Below are positions 1 through 9,019 of a DNA stretch of 64,000 nt, in pieces. Where the stretch lies: contig NZ_AP027732.1 of assembly GCF_030296615.1 (NCBI RefSeq), positions 1-64,000 of the forward strand, written 5' to 3'. The position numbers and the translations under genes were made by a program. Position 1 is the stretch's first letter, and each line of letters opens with the position of its first letter. The notes under the pieces were generated by a model. It ran no database searches, was not told where the DNA came from, and saw only the letters and a list, made by a program, of their open reading frames with translations. Origin of the DNA: Frondihabitans sucicola (GTDB lineage Bacteria; Actinomycetota; Actinomycetes; Actinomycetales; Microbacteriaceae).

Positions 1-1135
1 GGCGTCAATTGGCCACGCGTCCACACGGCACCGCACGAGTTCGACTGGGCGGTCCTCGACGAACGCCTCGCGTACGCGACCGAAGACCTCGGGCTGACCG
101 TGATAGCCGACCTGGTGCACTACGGCACCCCGACCTGGCTCGACGACTCGTTCGCCGACCCGCGCTATCCCGACGCCGTCGCGGAGTTCGCCGGAGCCTT
201 CGCCGAGCGCTACCGCGGCCTGGTCGACCACATCACGCCCCTCAACGAGCCGGTGACCACGGCCTCGTTCTGCGGTCTCCGCGGAGTCTGGCCGCCTGCC
301 CTCACGGGCTGGGACGGCTGGGCCACCGTCGTCCTGGGGATCGTCGAAGGAATGGCGCGCTCGATCGAAGCCATCCGCGCGGCGAACCCGGAGGCGGTCG
401 TCGTGCACGTCGAGGCATCGGCCCTGTACGCCGCAGGGGCCCCGCACCTGGGCGACCTCGCCACCCACCTCGAGTCGATCGGCACTCTGCCGACCGACCT
501 GCTGCTCGGACGGGTTACTCCCGAACACGAGCTCTACGACTGGCTGGTCAGCCAGGAGCCACCGCCGAGCGCCTGGACCGACTGACCCGGGATCCTGCGC
601 GAATCGATCTGATGGGCGTCAACTACTACCCGGACCTCTCGCCGCGCACTCTCGTCGACGCCGAGGGCCAGGTGTCGCAGGTCGCGACGAACCGCTGGGC
701 GGAGGGGCTCGCGGCGACGCTGCGCACGTTCGCCGAGCGCTACCGGCTGCCGCTCGTCGTCACCGAGACGAGCATCGAAGGCGACGACGACGTGCGAGCG
801 GCATGGGTCGACGCGTCGATCGACGCGGTCCGGGCGCTCGTGGCGGAGGGGTCGACGTGCGCGGCTACACCTGGTGGCCGGTCTTCGACTTCGTCGACTG
901 GTCCTTCGCCTCCGGAGGCCGCAACGTCGAGGAGTTCCAGGTCGACGACGGCCTGGTCGAGGCGCGCTCGTCGAGCACCGCGTCGAAGTCGCCCTACCTC
1001 CGGCGCATGGGGCTGATCCGGCTCGACGAGCAGGAGGACGGCACGCTGGCCCGCGTCCCCACGGCTGCCGCCGACGGCTTCGCGGCCCGCACGCGCGCCG
1101 CCGGAGCCGACGTGATCGACGACCTCAGCGCCTGA
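1..1135 (+). CDS. GH1-type beta-glycosidase, 5' end outside window, two frame breaks
   Basis: The window opens inside this gene, so the amino terminus is missing. The product reads as a retaining beta-glycosidase of glycoside hydrolase family 1. The TPLNEP segment (bases about 235-252) matches the family's acid/base T-x-N-E-P motif. VVTETS near base 765 sits where the nucleophile-bearing T-E is expected, and the tryptophan-rich YTWWPVFDFVDW near 865-905 resembles the conserved carboxy-terminal part. The reading frame changes near 555 and near 848-851. Both times one G appears to be missing from a G run, and restoring it gives one continuous protein ending at the TGA at 1133-1135. Substrate is unknown; the link to sugar use is inferred from family and from the GH13 gene nearby. 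Confidence 0.75.
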
Positions 1136-1213
1136 GGGCGGAGCCGCCTGCGCCGGACCGGTCGCTGTCGCTAGCCTGGGTCGGTCGGGCAGGCCTGCCG
1201 GAAGGGGTGGCAC

Positions 1214-2885
1214 ATGACAGAGCTGATGATCGAGGTGATCGCCGTCCTGGTGATCGCCGTCCTGGCCATCGCCGCCGCGACGGCGTTCGGTCCGAAGGTG
1301 GGCGTGGCGACACCACTCCTCCTCGTCGTGATCGGCATCGGGGTCGGTCTGATCCCGATGATCCCGAATTTCCAGTCGAATCCCGAACTCCTGCTCCTCG
1401 GCGTCCTGCCTCCCTGCTCTACTCGTCGTCGGTGTCGATGCCGGCGATGAACTTCCGCCGCGAGTTCGCAGCCATCGGCGGGCTCTCGGTCGTCCTCGTG
1501 ATCGCGAGCGCCGTGATCCTGGGGCTGTTCTTCTCCTGGGCGATTCCAGGGCTGCCGCTGCCCTGGGGAATCGCCCTCGGCGCCGTCATCAGCCCGACCG
1601 ACGCGGTGGCGACGTCGATCATCAAGAAGATCGGCGTCTCACCGCGGGCCGTGTCGATCCTCGAGGGGGAATCGCTGCTCAACGACGCGACGGCCCTCGT
1701 GCTGCTCAAGGCCGCCATCTCGGCGGCCGCCCTGTCGTTCTCGTTCTGGGGTGCGGCGGGCAACTTCGTCTACTCGGTCCTCATCGCCGTCGGTATCGGC
1801 TTCCTGGTCGGCAAGGTCAACCTCTGGGTCCGGGCCCGGGTCAGCGACGCGACGGTCAACACCGTCATCGGCTTCGCCGTCCCCTTCGTGGCGTCCCTCC
1901 CGGCTGAGGCCCTGCAGGCCAGCGGTCTGGTCGCCGCCGTCGTCGCCGGCCTGGTCACCGGGCGCGGTGCGCCTCGCGTCCTGACCCCCGAGCACCGACT
2001 CTCCGACGCGCAGAACTGGCGCACGGTCGAGCTGGTCCTGGAGGGCGCCCTGTTCCTCATGATGGGGCTGCAGATGTCCGGGATCGTGCAGGATCTCCAG
2101 CACGACTCGATCGGCATCGTCGCCGCGGCCGTCATCGCCGCGGGCGCCTTCGTCGTGACGCTGCTGGTCCGCGCCGTCTACGTGGGGCTCCTCATGCGCG
2201 GTCTCACGGCACGGGCGCGCCGGTACACCGAAGCGAAGGACCGCTTCGCGACGATGAAGGATCGCCTCGACAAGGGCGAGCCGATGATCCAGGGCGACGA
2301 GAAAGGTCCGCCGGGCGGCCGCGACCGATTCGAGCGGGCCGAGCAGGATCCCGGGCGACTCAGCCAGTTCACGACGCGTCTCGTCCGCGGGCTGGCCGAC
2401 ATCGAGTACTACCTGAAGGCCCCCTCGGCTGGAAGGAAGGCACCGTGCTGATCTGGGCCGGCATGCGCGGTGCGGTCACGCTGGCCGCGGCGCAGACTCT
2501 CCCCGCGCAGGGCGTCCCTCACCGCAACCTGCTGATCTTCATCGCCTTCGCCGTGGCGGCAGGCTCCCTGTTGATCCAGGGCGGCACGATCGGCTGGTTC
2601 GTGAAGCTCCTCAAGCCGGCGGTCGCCGACCCGTCCGAGGAGTTCGAGGAACGCACGAAGATGATGGACGTGCTCCGGACCGCGAGCGAGAAGGTGATCA
2701 GCGAGCGGGGCGCCGAGGGCCACTTCGACAAGGCGACGCGGATGGCGGTGATCGACGCTCAGCGCAACGCCCTCCTCGACGCCCGCGACGACGGAACCTT
2801 CGACGCGGAGGTCCTCGGCAGCGCGCTCACCGTGCTCGACGCCGACCAGATCGCGATCACGCTGCGCGGCGGCCCGGACTCCTGA
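1214..2885 (+). CDS. CPA1-family cation/proton antiporter (NhaP-like), two frame breaks
   Basis: This membrane antiporter would exchange Na+ or K+ for H+ across the cytoplasmic membrane. The product has many hydrophobic segments and the CPA1 signature: a SPTDAVA stretch near base 1590 followed by EGESLLND near 1665. A cytosolic, charged carboxy-terminal part follows the last membrane segments. ATG 1214 is preceded by GGAAGGGG. Frame breaks lie at 1412-1414 (CCC) and 2420-2424 (CCCCC); adding one C at each restores a single protein. The second break falls between a charged loop and the segment LIWAGMRGAVTLAAA, which is conserved in this family. Which ion is carried cannot be told from the sequence. 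The gene stands alone and converges on the GH13 gene. Confidence 0.85.
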
Positions 2886-2968
2886 CCTCGCCGAGCGGGT
2901 CCAGGCGATCGACGTCGATCCACTCGCGCGACTGGACCGACGCTGACCGGGTGGATCGGCCGAGCGGG

Positions 2969-4714
2969 TCAGGCGAGAACGACGCGCACTTCCCACGGGC
3001 GGAGCACGGCTGCGGCGCCCGCCTCCGCGTAGTTGCCGATCAGCAGTGATCCTGCGCCCCACGGGCCCTCGAGGAGCAGCGGCGCCTCGAGCTCCGACCC
3101 CGAGAAATTGCCCGCGACGAGCAGACGACCGTCGTCGTCGGAGCGGGTGAAGGCGTACAGGGTCGGGTGCTCCGGCTCGAGCAGAGCGAACTCGCCCAGC
3201 GCGACGAGCGGCGACTCGTGCCGGAGGGCGATCAGCCGACGGTAGTACTCGAAGACCGAGCTGTCGCCCCGGGAACGGTCGGTCTCGACGTTGATCGTGT
3301 CGTGATTCGGGTTCACCTCGAGCCACGGGGTGCCCTCGGTGAAACCGGCTTGCGCGCCGGGCGTCCACTGGACGGGCGTACGCGCGTTGTCGCGGGATCG
3401 GAACCGCAGGATCTCCAGCAGGTCGGCTTCGTCGCGACCCGAAGCCTTCTGCTCGGCGAACCAGTTGAGCGTCTCGATGTCCTGGTACTGGTCGATCCGC
3501 TGGAAGCCGGCGTTGGTCATCCCGATCTCGTCGCCCTGATAGACGTACGGCGTGCCCCGATGAAGATGCAGGATCGTCGCCAGGAGAGTCGCGGACTCGT
3601 AGCGGTAACGGTCGTCGTCGGCTTGCCCGTCGTCGGCTCGGTCGTCGTCGGCTTGCCCGTCGTCCCCGAAGCGCGAGAGCGAGCGCGGCTGGTCGTGATT
3701 GCCGAGGTAGAGGCTGTTCCAGCCCTGGTCGGCGAGGCCGGTCTGCCAGCGGGAGAGCGAACGCTTGAGGTCGCGGAGGTCCAGCTCGACGTTGTCGAAC
3801 TTGGAGGCAGGGCCGTGGTCGAGGCCGACGTGCTCGAACTGGAACACCATGTCGAGCTCCAGGCGATCGACCCCGGTGAAGAGGCGCGCGTCGTCGACCG
3901 TGACGCCGGGCATCTCGCCGACGGTGATGAGGTCGGCATCGCGGCCGGCGAAGACGCGGCGGTTCATCTCCTGGAGGTAGTCGTGGATCTGCGGCCCCAT
4001 CTGGAAGCCGGTGCTGTCGCCGCGGAGATCCTGCTGGATCTTGGCGATGTGGTTGATGACGTCCATCCGGAAGCCGTCGACGCCGCGGTCGAGCCACCAG
4101 TTCATCATGTCGAAGACGGCGTCGCGGACGTCCGGGTTCTCCCAGTTGAGGTCGGGCTGCTTGGCGGCGAAGAGGTGCAGGTAGTACTGGTCGTCACCCG
4201 CCGGCTTCGTCCAGGCCGGACCGGAGAAGGCGCTGCGCCAGAGATTGGGCTCCACCGGCGCGGGCGTGCCGTCGGCCAGCGCCGGGCGAGCGGTCCCGTC
4301 GCGCCAGACGTACCAGTCGCGCTTCGGGCTGTCCGGCCCCCGCTTCGCCTCCACGAACCAGGCGTGCTCGTCGCTCGTGTGGTTCACGACGAGGTCCATC
4401 ACGAGCTTGATGCCGCGCTCGTGCATCTCGGCGAGCAGGAGGTCGAACTCGTCCAGGGTGCCGAACAGGGGGTCGATGTCTTGGTAGTCGCTGATGTCGT
4501 AGCCGTTGTCGGCCTGCGGCGACCGGTAGATCGGCGACAGCCAGACGACGTCGACGCCGAGCTGCTGCAGATGGTCGAGGTGGGCGCGGATGCCGCCGAG
4601 GTCGCCGATTCCGTCGCCGTTGGAGTCGGCGAAGCTGCGGGGGTAGATCTGGTAGACGACGGCCTTGGTCCACCAGGCGGGAGCGGGGATTAGGACTTCT
4701 TCGTTCTGACTCAC
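2969..4714 (-). CDS. GH13 alpha-glucosidase (oligo-1,6-glucosidase type)
   Basis: A 581-residue cytoplasmic enzyme of the alpha-amylase superfamily that hydrolyses alpha-glucosidic bonds of maltose- or isomaltose-type oligosaccharides. The order of conserved regions is complete: DLVVNH near residue 107, GFRMD with the nucleophile Asp near 218, VGEMP with the acid/base Glu near 267, and NHDQPR with the stabilising Asp near 341. No signal peptide is seen, which fits an intracellular enzyme. Just after NHDQPR there is an unusual acidic insertion (about residues 351-370) in which a ten-residue D/A/Q/R-rich block is present twice. The gene is read away from a palindromic element at 4806-4889. Exact linkage preference cannot be read from sequence. 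Confidence 0.93.
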   Translation of the reverse strand: MSQNEEVLIPAPAWWTKAVVYQIYPRSFADSNGDGIGDLGGIRAHLDHLQQLGVDVVWLSPIYRSPQADNGYDISDYQDIDPLFGTLDEFDLLLAEMHERGIKLVMDLVVNHTSDEHAWFVEAKRGPDSPKRDWYVWRDGTARPALADGTPAPVEPNLWRSAFSGPAWTKPAGDDQYYLHLFAAKQPDLNWENPDVRDAVFDMMNWWLDRGVDGFRMDVINHIAKIQQDLRGDSTGFQMGPQIHDYLQEMNRRVFAGRDADLITVGEMPGVTVDDARLFTGVDRLELDMVFQFEHVGLDHGPASKFDNVELDLRDLKRSLSRWQTGLADQGWNSLYLGNHDQPRSLSRFGDDGQADDDRADDGQADDDRYRYESATLLATILHLHRGTPYVYQGDEIGMTNAGFQRIDQYQDIETLNWFAEQKASGRDEADLLEILRFRSRDNARTPVQWTPGAQAGFTEGTPWLEVNPNHDTINVETDRSRGDSSVFEYYRRLIALRHESPLVALGEFALLEPEHPTLYAFTRSDDDGRLLVAGNFSGSELEAPLLLEGPWGAGSLLIGNYAEAGAAAVLRPWEVRVVLA

Positions 4715-4805
4715 CCGTCGAGCCTAGGACGTGGTTCTGCGGGTGGTGTGGTGCGCGCCGCCTGCGCCCGCTGAGGTGGGCGCCGCCTGCGCCCCGGGAG
4801 CCCCT

Positions 4806-4889
4806 CCCGAAATCGAAGGGGATTCTCGAGTTGCGGCAGCCCTCGAGCGGCTCGGAGCCCGAATCGCGAGAATCCCCTTCGATTTAAGG
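4806..4889. repeat. Dispersed palindromic element, copy 1
   Basis: The outer arms read AAATCGAAGGGGATT on the left and AATCCCCTTCGATTT on the right, about 50 bp apart, with further internal pairing. This is one of five copies in the window. It lies between the end of the small membrane protein gene and the start of the GH13 gene, both on the minus strand. On its right side, bases about 4890-4955 are an unbroken series of G tracts (GGGG, GGG, GGGCGGG and so on), which on the plus strand could form a G-quadruplex. It could act as a terminator in RNA, a REP-like protein site, or a non-autonomous mobile repeat; sequence alone does not decide. Confidence 0.85.
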
Positions 4890-4951
4890 AGGGGCGGGAG
4901 GGGCGGGCGGGTCGGGCAGGGCGGGCGGGTCGGGCGGGCGGCGGGCCCGGT

Positions 4952-5344
4952 TCAGACCAGCGCGTGACGGCGCGCCGGGCGCAGGCTGACGCGGTAGCTG
5001 CGGGGCACGAGCGCCCCCGCGGCGATGAGCTCGCGGCCGTCGCGCGGGTCGACGAGAGGCAGCTCGCCCGAGAAGAAGGGCACCGTCGTGTAGCCCGCAG
5101 CCGTCTCGCGAGCCATGACGCGCGGCAGCGCCACCCGGCAGAGCGGAAGGCCGACCAGGCCGAGGAAGAGCACGACGACGGGCAGGATCGCAGCGTCGAG
5201 ACCGGTCGTCGCACCCGAGGCCAGGGCGAGCAGGGTGCCGATGAGCGAGACGAAGCCGACAGCGGCGAGGACCGCCGCCAGCACGGTGGCCAGCGCCCAG
5301 GTATACGCCGGGACGCCGGAGACGAGGCGGGTGCTCTGCTGCAT
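4952..5344 (-). CDS. Small two-helix membrane protein, unknown function
   Basis: I do not recognise a family. The product is about 130 residues, with two strongly hydrophobic segments in its first half and a basic, soluble carboxy-terminal tail of about 50 residues (ending RPARRHALV). The start is placed at ATG 5344, giving MQQSTRLVSG. A longer reading from 5386 would add a very basic leader and read straight through the double octamer at 5371-5382, and seems less likely. The upstream GAAGGG is only a weak ribosome binding site, so the start is uncertain. The gene stands alone between the acyltransferase gene and palindromic element copy 1. Confidence 0.55.
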   Translation of the reverse strand: MQQSTRLVSGVPAYTWALATVLAAVLAAVGFVSLIGTLLALASGATTGLDAAILPVVVLFLGLVGLPLCRVALPRVMARETAAGYTTVPFFSGELPLVDPRDGRELIAAGALVPRSYRVSLRPARRHALV

Positions 5345-5370
5345 GGACGTGCCCTTCGGAGGTCGGGAGC

Positions 5371-5382
5371 GCAGGATCCTGC
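5371..5382. repeat. Double GATCCTGC octamer as 12-bp palindrome
   Basis: GCAGGATCCTGC is two copies of the window-wide octamer GATCCTGC sharing their central GATC, one on each strand. It lies just upstream of the small membrane protein start. The only other such double site found is at 37243-37254, inside a coding region. Confidence 0.8.
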
Positions 5383-5458
5383 GCACGTCCTCAGGTTATG
5401 GAGCGTCGGCCGGCGGCCGCGCGTCCACTTTCAGGTGCCATCCGTTAGGGGCCGCGGG

Positions 5459-6577
5459 TCACCCGGAGACGGGTTCGACAGCAGGTTTCGGCGCCCGCTT
5501 GAACGGCCGCCCGGCCAGCGCGAGGCTGGCGGGGGTGCGGCGCGCCACCGTCGAGATGACGTAGGCCAGCAGGACCACGACCACGTACGCCACGAGCGTG
5601 AGCCACGGTTTCGGGACGTGGGCGGGAACCCAGCCGCCGCCGACCCACAGGAGAAGCCAGAGGACCATGGGGTGGGCGAGGAAGATGCCGAACGAGCGGT
5701 CGGAGACGACCGTGACGGCGCGGGCGATCCTGCTCTCGGGGTTCCTCCGGTCGGACCACCAGGTGCCCAGGGCCAGGAAGCCCAGACCGACGAACACCGA
5801 CCACACCATCAGGACGGGCTGGAGCGGAGTGCCGGAGCGGTACAGGCTGACGCCCGACGCCACGGAGACACCGAAGAACACGAGCAGCGCCACCCCGCAC
5901 GCCGCGGTCAGGACGCCGATGAGCGGGCGGTGCGCTCGCACCCAGAGGAGGAAGTCTCGGGCGTGGTAGGCGCAGATCGCGCCGAGGAAGACGAAGAACA
6001 GGTAGGTGACGAAGAGGCTCTTCGGGTTCTCCGAGACCCAGCCGAGACTGTCGGGCGAGTAGCGGAGGAACCAGGTGAACACGAGCTGGTAGGCGCCGGT
6101 GACCGCCAGCAGCAGGACGTGTCGGCCCTTGGTCTTCTCGATGATCCAGAGGAAGACGGGGAACAGGACGTAGACCTGCATCGTCACCAGCAGGAAGTAG
6201 AGGTGGTACCAGGCGGTGCCCTCGACCAGGTGCTGCAGGAACGAGACGACCGCTTCGCCGAACGTGTAGTGCGGCGACCGGAGGTTGCTCGAGACGAAGT
6301 AGATGAGCGACCACGCGACGTACGGCACCGCCACGAGCAGCAGGCGTCGCGGAACGGTCCGCACGAACGGGCGGGGCCTGCTGAAGTAGCTGTAGGCGAG
6401 AACGAACGCCGTCAGGGCGAAGAAGACCTCGCGAGTGAAGTGCAGCAGTGCCAGCAGCCCGTACAGACCGACGTCGTCGGCAGCGGCCGTGTGACTCGTC
6501 GTGTGGACGCCGATGACGCAGGCGAAGGTCAGGATCCGGACCACGTCGATCTCGTACAGGCGCGGGGCGGAGGGCAT
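5459..6577 (-). CDS. Acyltransferase-3 family integral membrane protein
   Basis: A 372-residue polytopic membrane protein with about ten hydrophobic segments, of the acyltransferase-3 family (OafA/NodX-like). These proteins move acyl groups onto cell-surface glycans, lipids or exported small molecules. The amino-terminal RLYEIDVVRILTFACVIGVH places an invariant-type arginine/aspartate region and the conserved H of the first helix where the family has them. A second family-like feature is SFGIFLAHPMVLW near residue 315. The carboxy terminus is a short basic tail. The gene stands alone with no glycan genes beside it, so the acceptor is unknown. Confidence 0.85.
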   Translation of the reverse strand: MPSAPRLYEIDVVRILTFACVIGVHTTSHTAAADDVGLYGLLALLHFTREVFFALTAFVLAYSYFSRPRPFVRTVPRRLLLVAVPYVAWSLIYFVSSNLRSPHYTFGEAVVSFLQHLVEGTAWYHLYFLLVTMQVYVLFPVFLWIIEKTKGRHVLLLAVTGAYQLVFTWFLRYSPDSLGWVSENPKSLFVTYLFFVFLGAICAYHARDFLLWVRAHRPLIGVLTAACGVALLVFFGVSVASGVSLYRSGTPLQPVLMVWSVFVGLGFLALGTWWSDRRNPESRIARAVTVVSDRSFGIFLAHPMVLWLLLWVGGGWVPAHVPKPWLTLVAYVVVVLLAYVISTVARRTPASLALAGRPFKRAPKPAVEPVSG

Positions 6578-6705
6578 CCTGCGAGTCTACCGAGCGAGCT
6601 TTGACGGGCCTGGGCGACGCGGACTGCCGGGTCGGCCGGTCGGGCGGCCTCCTCGGCCGCGAACCCCTCGCCCGCTCACTCGTCGCCCGCGCGCCGCTCG
6701 CCCGC

Positions 6706-7050
6706 TCAGAGCGGCGAGTGCGGCGAGTTGCGACGCCGGCTGTCGGGGGCGGCGGCGCGGCCCGCTTCGGCGTCGGCCGACACCTGCGCGTCGGCCTCGT
6801 CGCGCGCCAGGTCGTCGCGTGCCAGGTCGTCGGCGCGGAGCTCGTCGGCGTCGTCGTCGTCCGCCACGTCGGCCTCCTCGGCTTCCGTTTCGGCTTCGAC
6901 CTCGGCCTCGTCTTCGCCCCCATCGACGCCGTCGACGCCGGCGGCGTCCGAGCGGGTGACCGCACCGGAGCGCCCGGGCACTCGCGCGAAGATCAGCGAC
7001 GCGATGATGGTGACGATCACGGCACCGATGACGAAGAAGAGAGCAGCCAT
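6706..7050 (-). CDS. Small membrane-anchored protein with acidic, Ala/Asp/Glu-rich tail
   Basis: No family is recognised. The 114-residue product starts with one hydrophobic helix (MAALFFVIGAVIVTIIASLIF), then a short basic stretch (ARVPGR), then about 60 residues made almost entirely of D, E, A, V and R, including a run of four Asp. This implies an amino-terminal membrane anchor with a disordered, negatively charged cytoplasmic domain, by the positive-inside rule. The repetitive D/E/A codons could in principle be a chance open frame, but the clear membrane helix at the start and the ATG position argue for a real gene. The 128 bases between its stop and the acyltransferase start hold nothing recognisable. 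Confidence 0.5.
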   Translation of the reverse strand: MAALFFVIGAVIVTIIASLIFARVPGRSGAVTRSDAAGVDGVDGGEDEAEVEAETEAEEADVADDDDADELRADDLARDDLARDEADAQVSADAEAGRAAAPDSRRRNSPHSPL

Positions 7051-7127
7051 GGCGCGATCCTAGCGGTGCCGTCCACGAGCGTCCCGAGCCCGGTCAGGGC
7101 CCGCCGCGGAGCCCGACGACGGCGGTG

Positions 7128-7490
7128 TCAGTGCGAGTGGCCCTCGGCGCCGTGCTCGGACGCGCCGCCGAGCTTGAAGGCGAGTCGTCCATGTGCGTAG
7201 CCGCCGCCCGCCCGAATCGCAGTCGCCACCCAGGCCGCCTCGGAGAGCTCCGCTTCGGAGGCTCCGGCCTTGACGGCGTTCTGGCTGTGCGCGTCGATGC
7301 AGTAGACGCACTGGGTCGTGATCCCGACGGCGAGCGCGATGAGCTCGCGGTACTTCAGCGGGATCTCGCGACCCTGCTCCTGGAACACCGCGGCGTCGAA
7401 AGCGGCGAACTTCTCCAGGATGTCCGGCGTCGTCTTCTTGTAGACCTTCGTGTAGGTCTTGTCTTTCTCACGGTCGAAGTAGTCGCTCAT
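7128..7490 (-). CDS. AhpD-like carboxymuconolactone decarboxylase family protein
   Basis: A 120-residue protein of the CMD/AhpD-like family, whose members are small alkylhydroperoxidase or thiol-disulfide proteins. The family core is visible as the Q-C-V-Y-C-I-D-A-H segment at about residues 60-68: a C-x-x-C pair followed by an aspartate and a histidine, the redox and proton-relay residues. The carboxy end is rich in His (GHSH), possibly a metal-binding tail. It is divergent from the Hen1 gene with about 100 bases between the starts. A peroxidase-type role is a family inference; the physiological substrate is unknown. Confidence 0.85.
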   Translation of the reverse strand: MSDYFDREKDKTYTKVYKKTTPDILEKFAAFDAAVFQEQGREIPLKYRELIALAVGITTQCVYCIDAHSQNAVKAGASEAELSEAAWVATAIRAGGGYAHGRLAFKLGGASEHGAEGHSH

Positions 7491-7594
7491 AGCGTCGATC
7501 GTGTCACTCCCGGGCGGTCCGTTCGCGGGGCCGCGTCACAGGACGTCACGCACCTAGAGTGGGAAGAACGCCCACCCGACACGAAAAGGAACCC

Positions 7595-9019
7595 GTGCTC
7601 GCCACCGTCACCTCGACCGCGCCGCAGGCCTCCGACCTCAGCCACCTGCTGCGCAAACACCCCGACAGGGCCCAGTCGTTCGACCTCAGCGTCGGAACGG
7701 CGCACGTCTTCTACCCGGAGGTGAGCGACGAGCGCTGCACCGTCGCTCTTCTCCTCGAAGTCGACGCGATCGGTCTCGTGCGCGACAAGCGGTTCCGCGG
7801 CAGCGACGACGGCAGCCTCGCACGCTACGTCAACGATCGCCCGTACGCGTCGTCGTCGATGGTCGCCGTCGCCCTCGGGCAGGTGTTCCGCACGGCCATG
7901 GGCGGAAAGAGCGAGACGTTGCCGGAGCTCGCCGCCGCTCCGCTGCCCCTCGAGATCACCGTGGCGGCTCTGCCCGCGCGAGGCTCCGACCGGGCGGGGC
8001 TCGTGACACGCCTGTTCGCGCCGCTCGGCTGGCGAGTGACCGAGACGCCGATCCCGCTCGACCCGGCCTTCCCGCAGTGGGGCGACTCCCCCTATGTCGA
8101 CCTGGTGCTCACCGGCGAGGTGCGCCTCAGCGAGGCCCTGCGGCACCTCTACGTGCTCCTCCCCGTGCTCGACGACTCGAAGCACTACTGGGTGTCCGAC
8201 GACGAGGTCGGCAAGCTGCTGCGCGCGGGCGAGGGCTGGCTGCCCGACCATCCCGAGCGTGACCTGATCACGCGACGCTACCTCGCGCACCAGCGGTCAC
8301 TCGTGAACGATGCCGCCGACCGGCTCGACGCGACGGCACGGCTCCTCGACACAGCGGACGAGGGCGCAGGATCCGGGGAGACTCCCCTCGACGAAACCGC
8401 CTCCCGCCCCCGGCCGCTGGCACCCCAGCGCGCCGAAGCGGTTCTCCAGGCGCTCTCGGACGTCGGCGCACACACCGTCGCCGACGTCGGCTGCGGCGAA
8501 GGAGCTCTGCTGACGAGACTCGCCGCGGATCCTGCGATCACGTCCCTCATCGGCACCGACGTGTCGGCGCGGGTCCTCGCGAAGGCCGAGCGCCGCCTGA
8601 ACCTCCGCGAGGCGAGTGACCGCCAGCGCGACAGGATCCGTCTCGTACAGTCGTCGGTCACCTACACCGACGACCGGCTCGCCGGGCTCGACGCCATCGT
8701 GCTGATGGAGGTCATCGAACACGTCGACCCCGAGCGGCTGCCGGCCCTCGAGGCGTCGGTCTTCGCGACGGCCGCGCCGGGGTCCGTCGTCGTCACGACG
8801 CCGAACGGCGACTACAACGCCCTCTTCGAGTCGCTTCCCGCCGGGGCCTTCCGCCACCCCGACCACCGCTTCGAATGGTCGCGCGCCGAGTTCGCCGCCT
8901 GGGCTTCGGGCGTGGCGGAGCGCACGGGCTACGTCGTCGAGTACCGGACCGTGGGCGACGTGGATCCTGCCCTCGGCTCCCCCACCCAGCTCGCCCTCTT
9001 CCGAAAGATCGCCCGATGA
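7595..9019 (+). CDS. hen1: Bacterial Hen1, 3'-terminal RNA ribose 2'-O-methyltransferase
   Basis: This 474-residue protein matches bacterial Hen1, which methylates the 2'-OH of the 3'-terminal nucleotide at an RNA break before sealing, so that the repaired RNA resists renewed cleavage. The amino-terminal half (about residues 1-240) is the Hen1-specific domain that works with Pnkp. The carboxy-terminal half is the methyltransferase: VADVGCGEGALL is the SAM-binding motif, and VLMEVIEHVDPERL carries the E-x-x-E-H metal-binding residues typical of Hen1 (near base 8710). GTG 7595 is chosen because AAAAGGA lies five bases upstream. Its TGA overlaps the ATG of the Pnkp gene (ATGA), so the two are co-translated. 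Confidence 0.93.
   Translation: MLATVTSTAPQASDLSHLLRKHPDRAQSFDLSVGTAHVFYPEVSDERCTVALLLEVDAIGLVRDKRFRGSDDGSLARYVNDRPYASSSMVAVALGQVFRTAMGGKSETLPELAAAPLPLEITVAALPARGSDRAGLVTRLFAPLGWRVTETPIPLDPAFPQWGDSPYVDLVLTGEVRLSEALRHLYVLLPVLDDSKHYWVSDDEVGKLLRAGEGWLPDHPERDLITRRYLAHQRSLVNDAADRLDATARLLDTADEGAGSGETPLDETASRPRPLAPQRAEAVLQALSDVGAHTVADVGCGEGALLTRLAADPAITSLIGTDVSARVLAKAERRLNLREASDRQRDRIRLVQSSVTYTDDRLAGLDAIVLMEVIEHVDPERLPALEASVFATAAPGSVVVTTPNGDYNALFESLPAGAFRHPDHRFEWSRAEFAAWASGVAERTGYVVEYRTVGDVDPALGSPTQLALFRKIAR

Noticed and set aside
1..1135. Calling the broken GH1 gene, and the other broken genes, pseudogenes.
   Set aside because: Frame breaks follow one pattern of base loss in G/C runs across unrelated genes with intact motifs, which suggests sequencing error rather than decay.
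3167..4693. Long open frame on the plus strand opposite the GH13 gene, and similar ones opposite pgi and Pnkp.
   Set aside because: High-GC genes give long antisense open frames. Their products are low-complexity V/R/G/E-rich sequences without motifs, while the opposite strands encode complete known enzymes.
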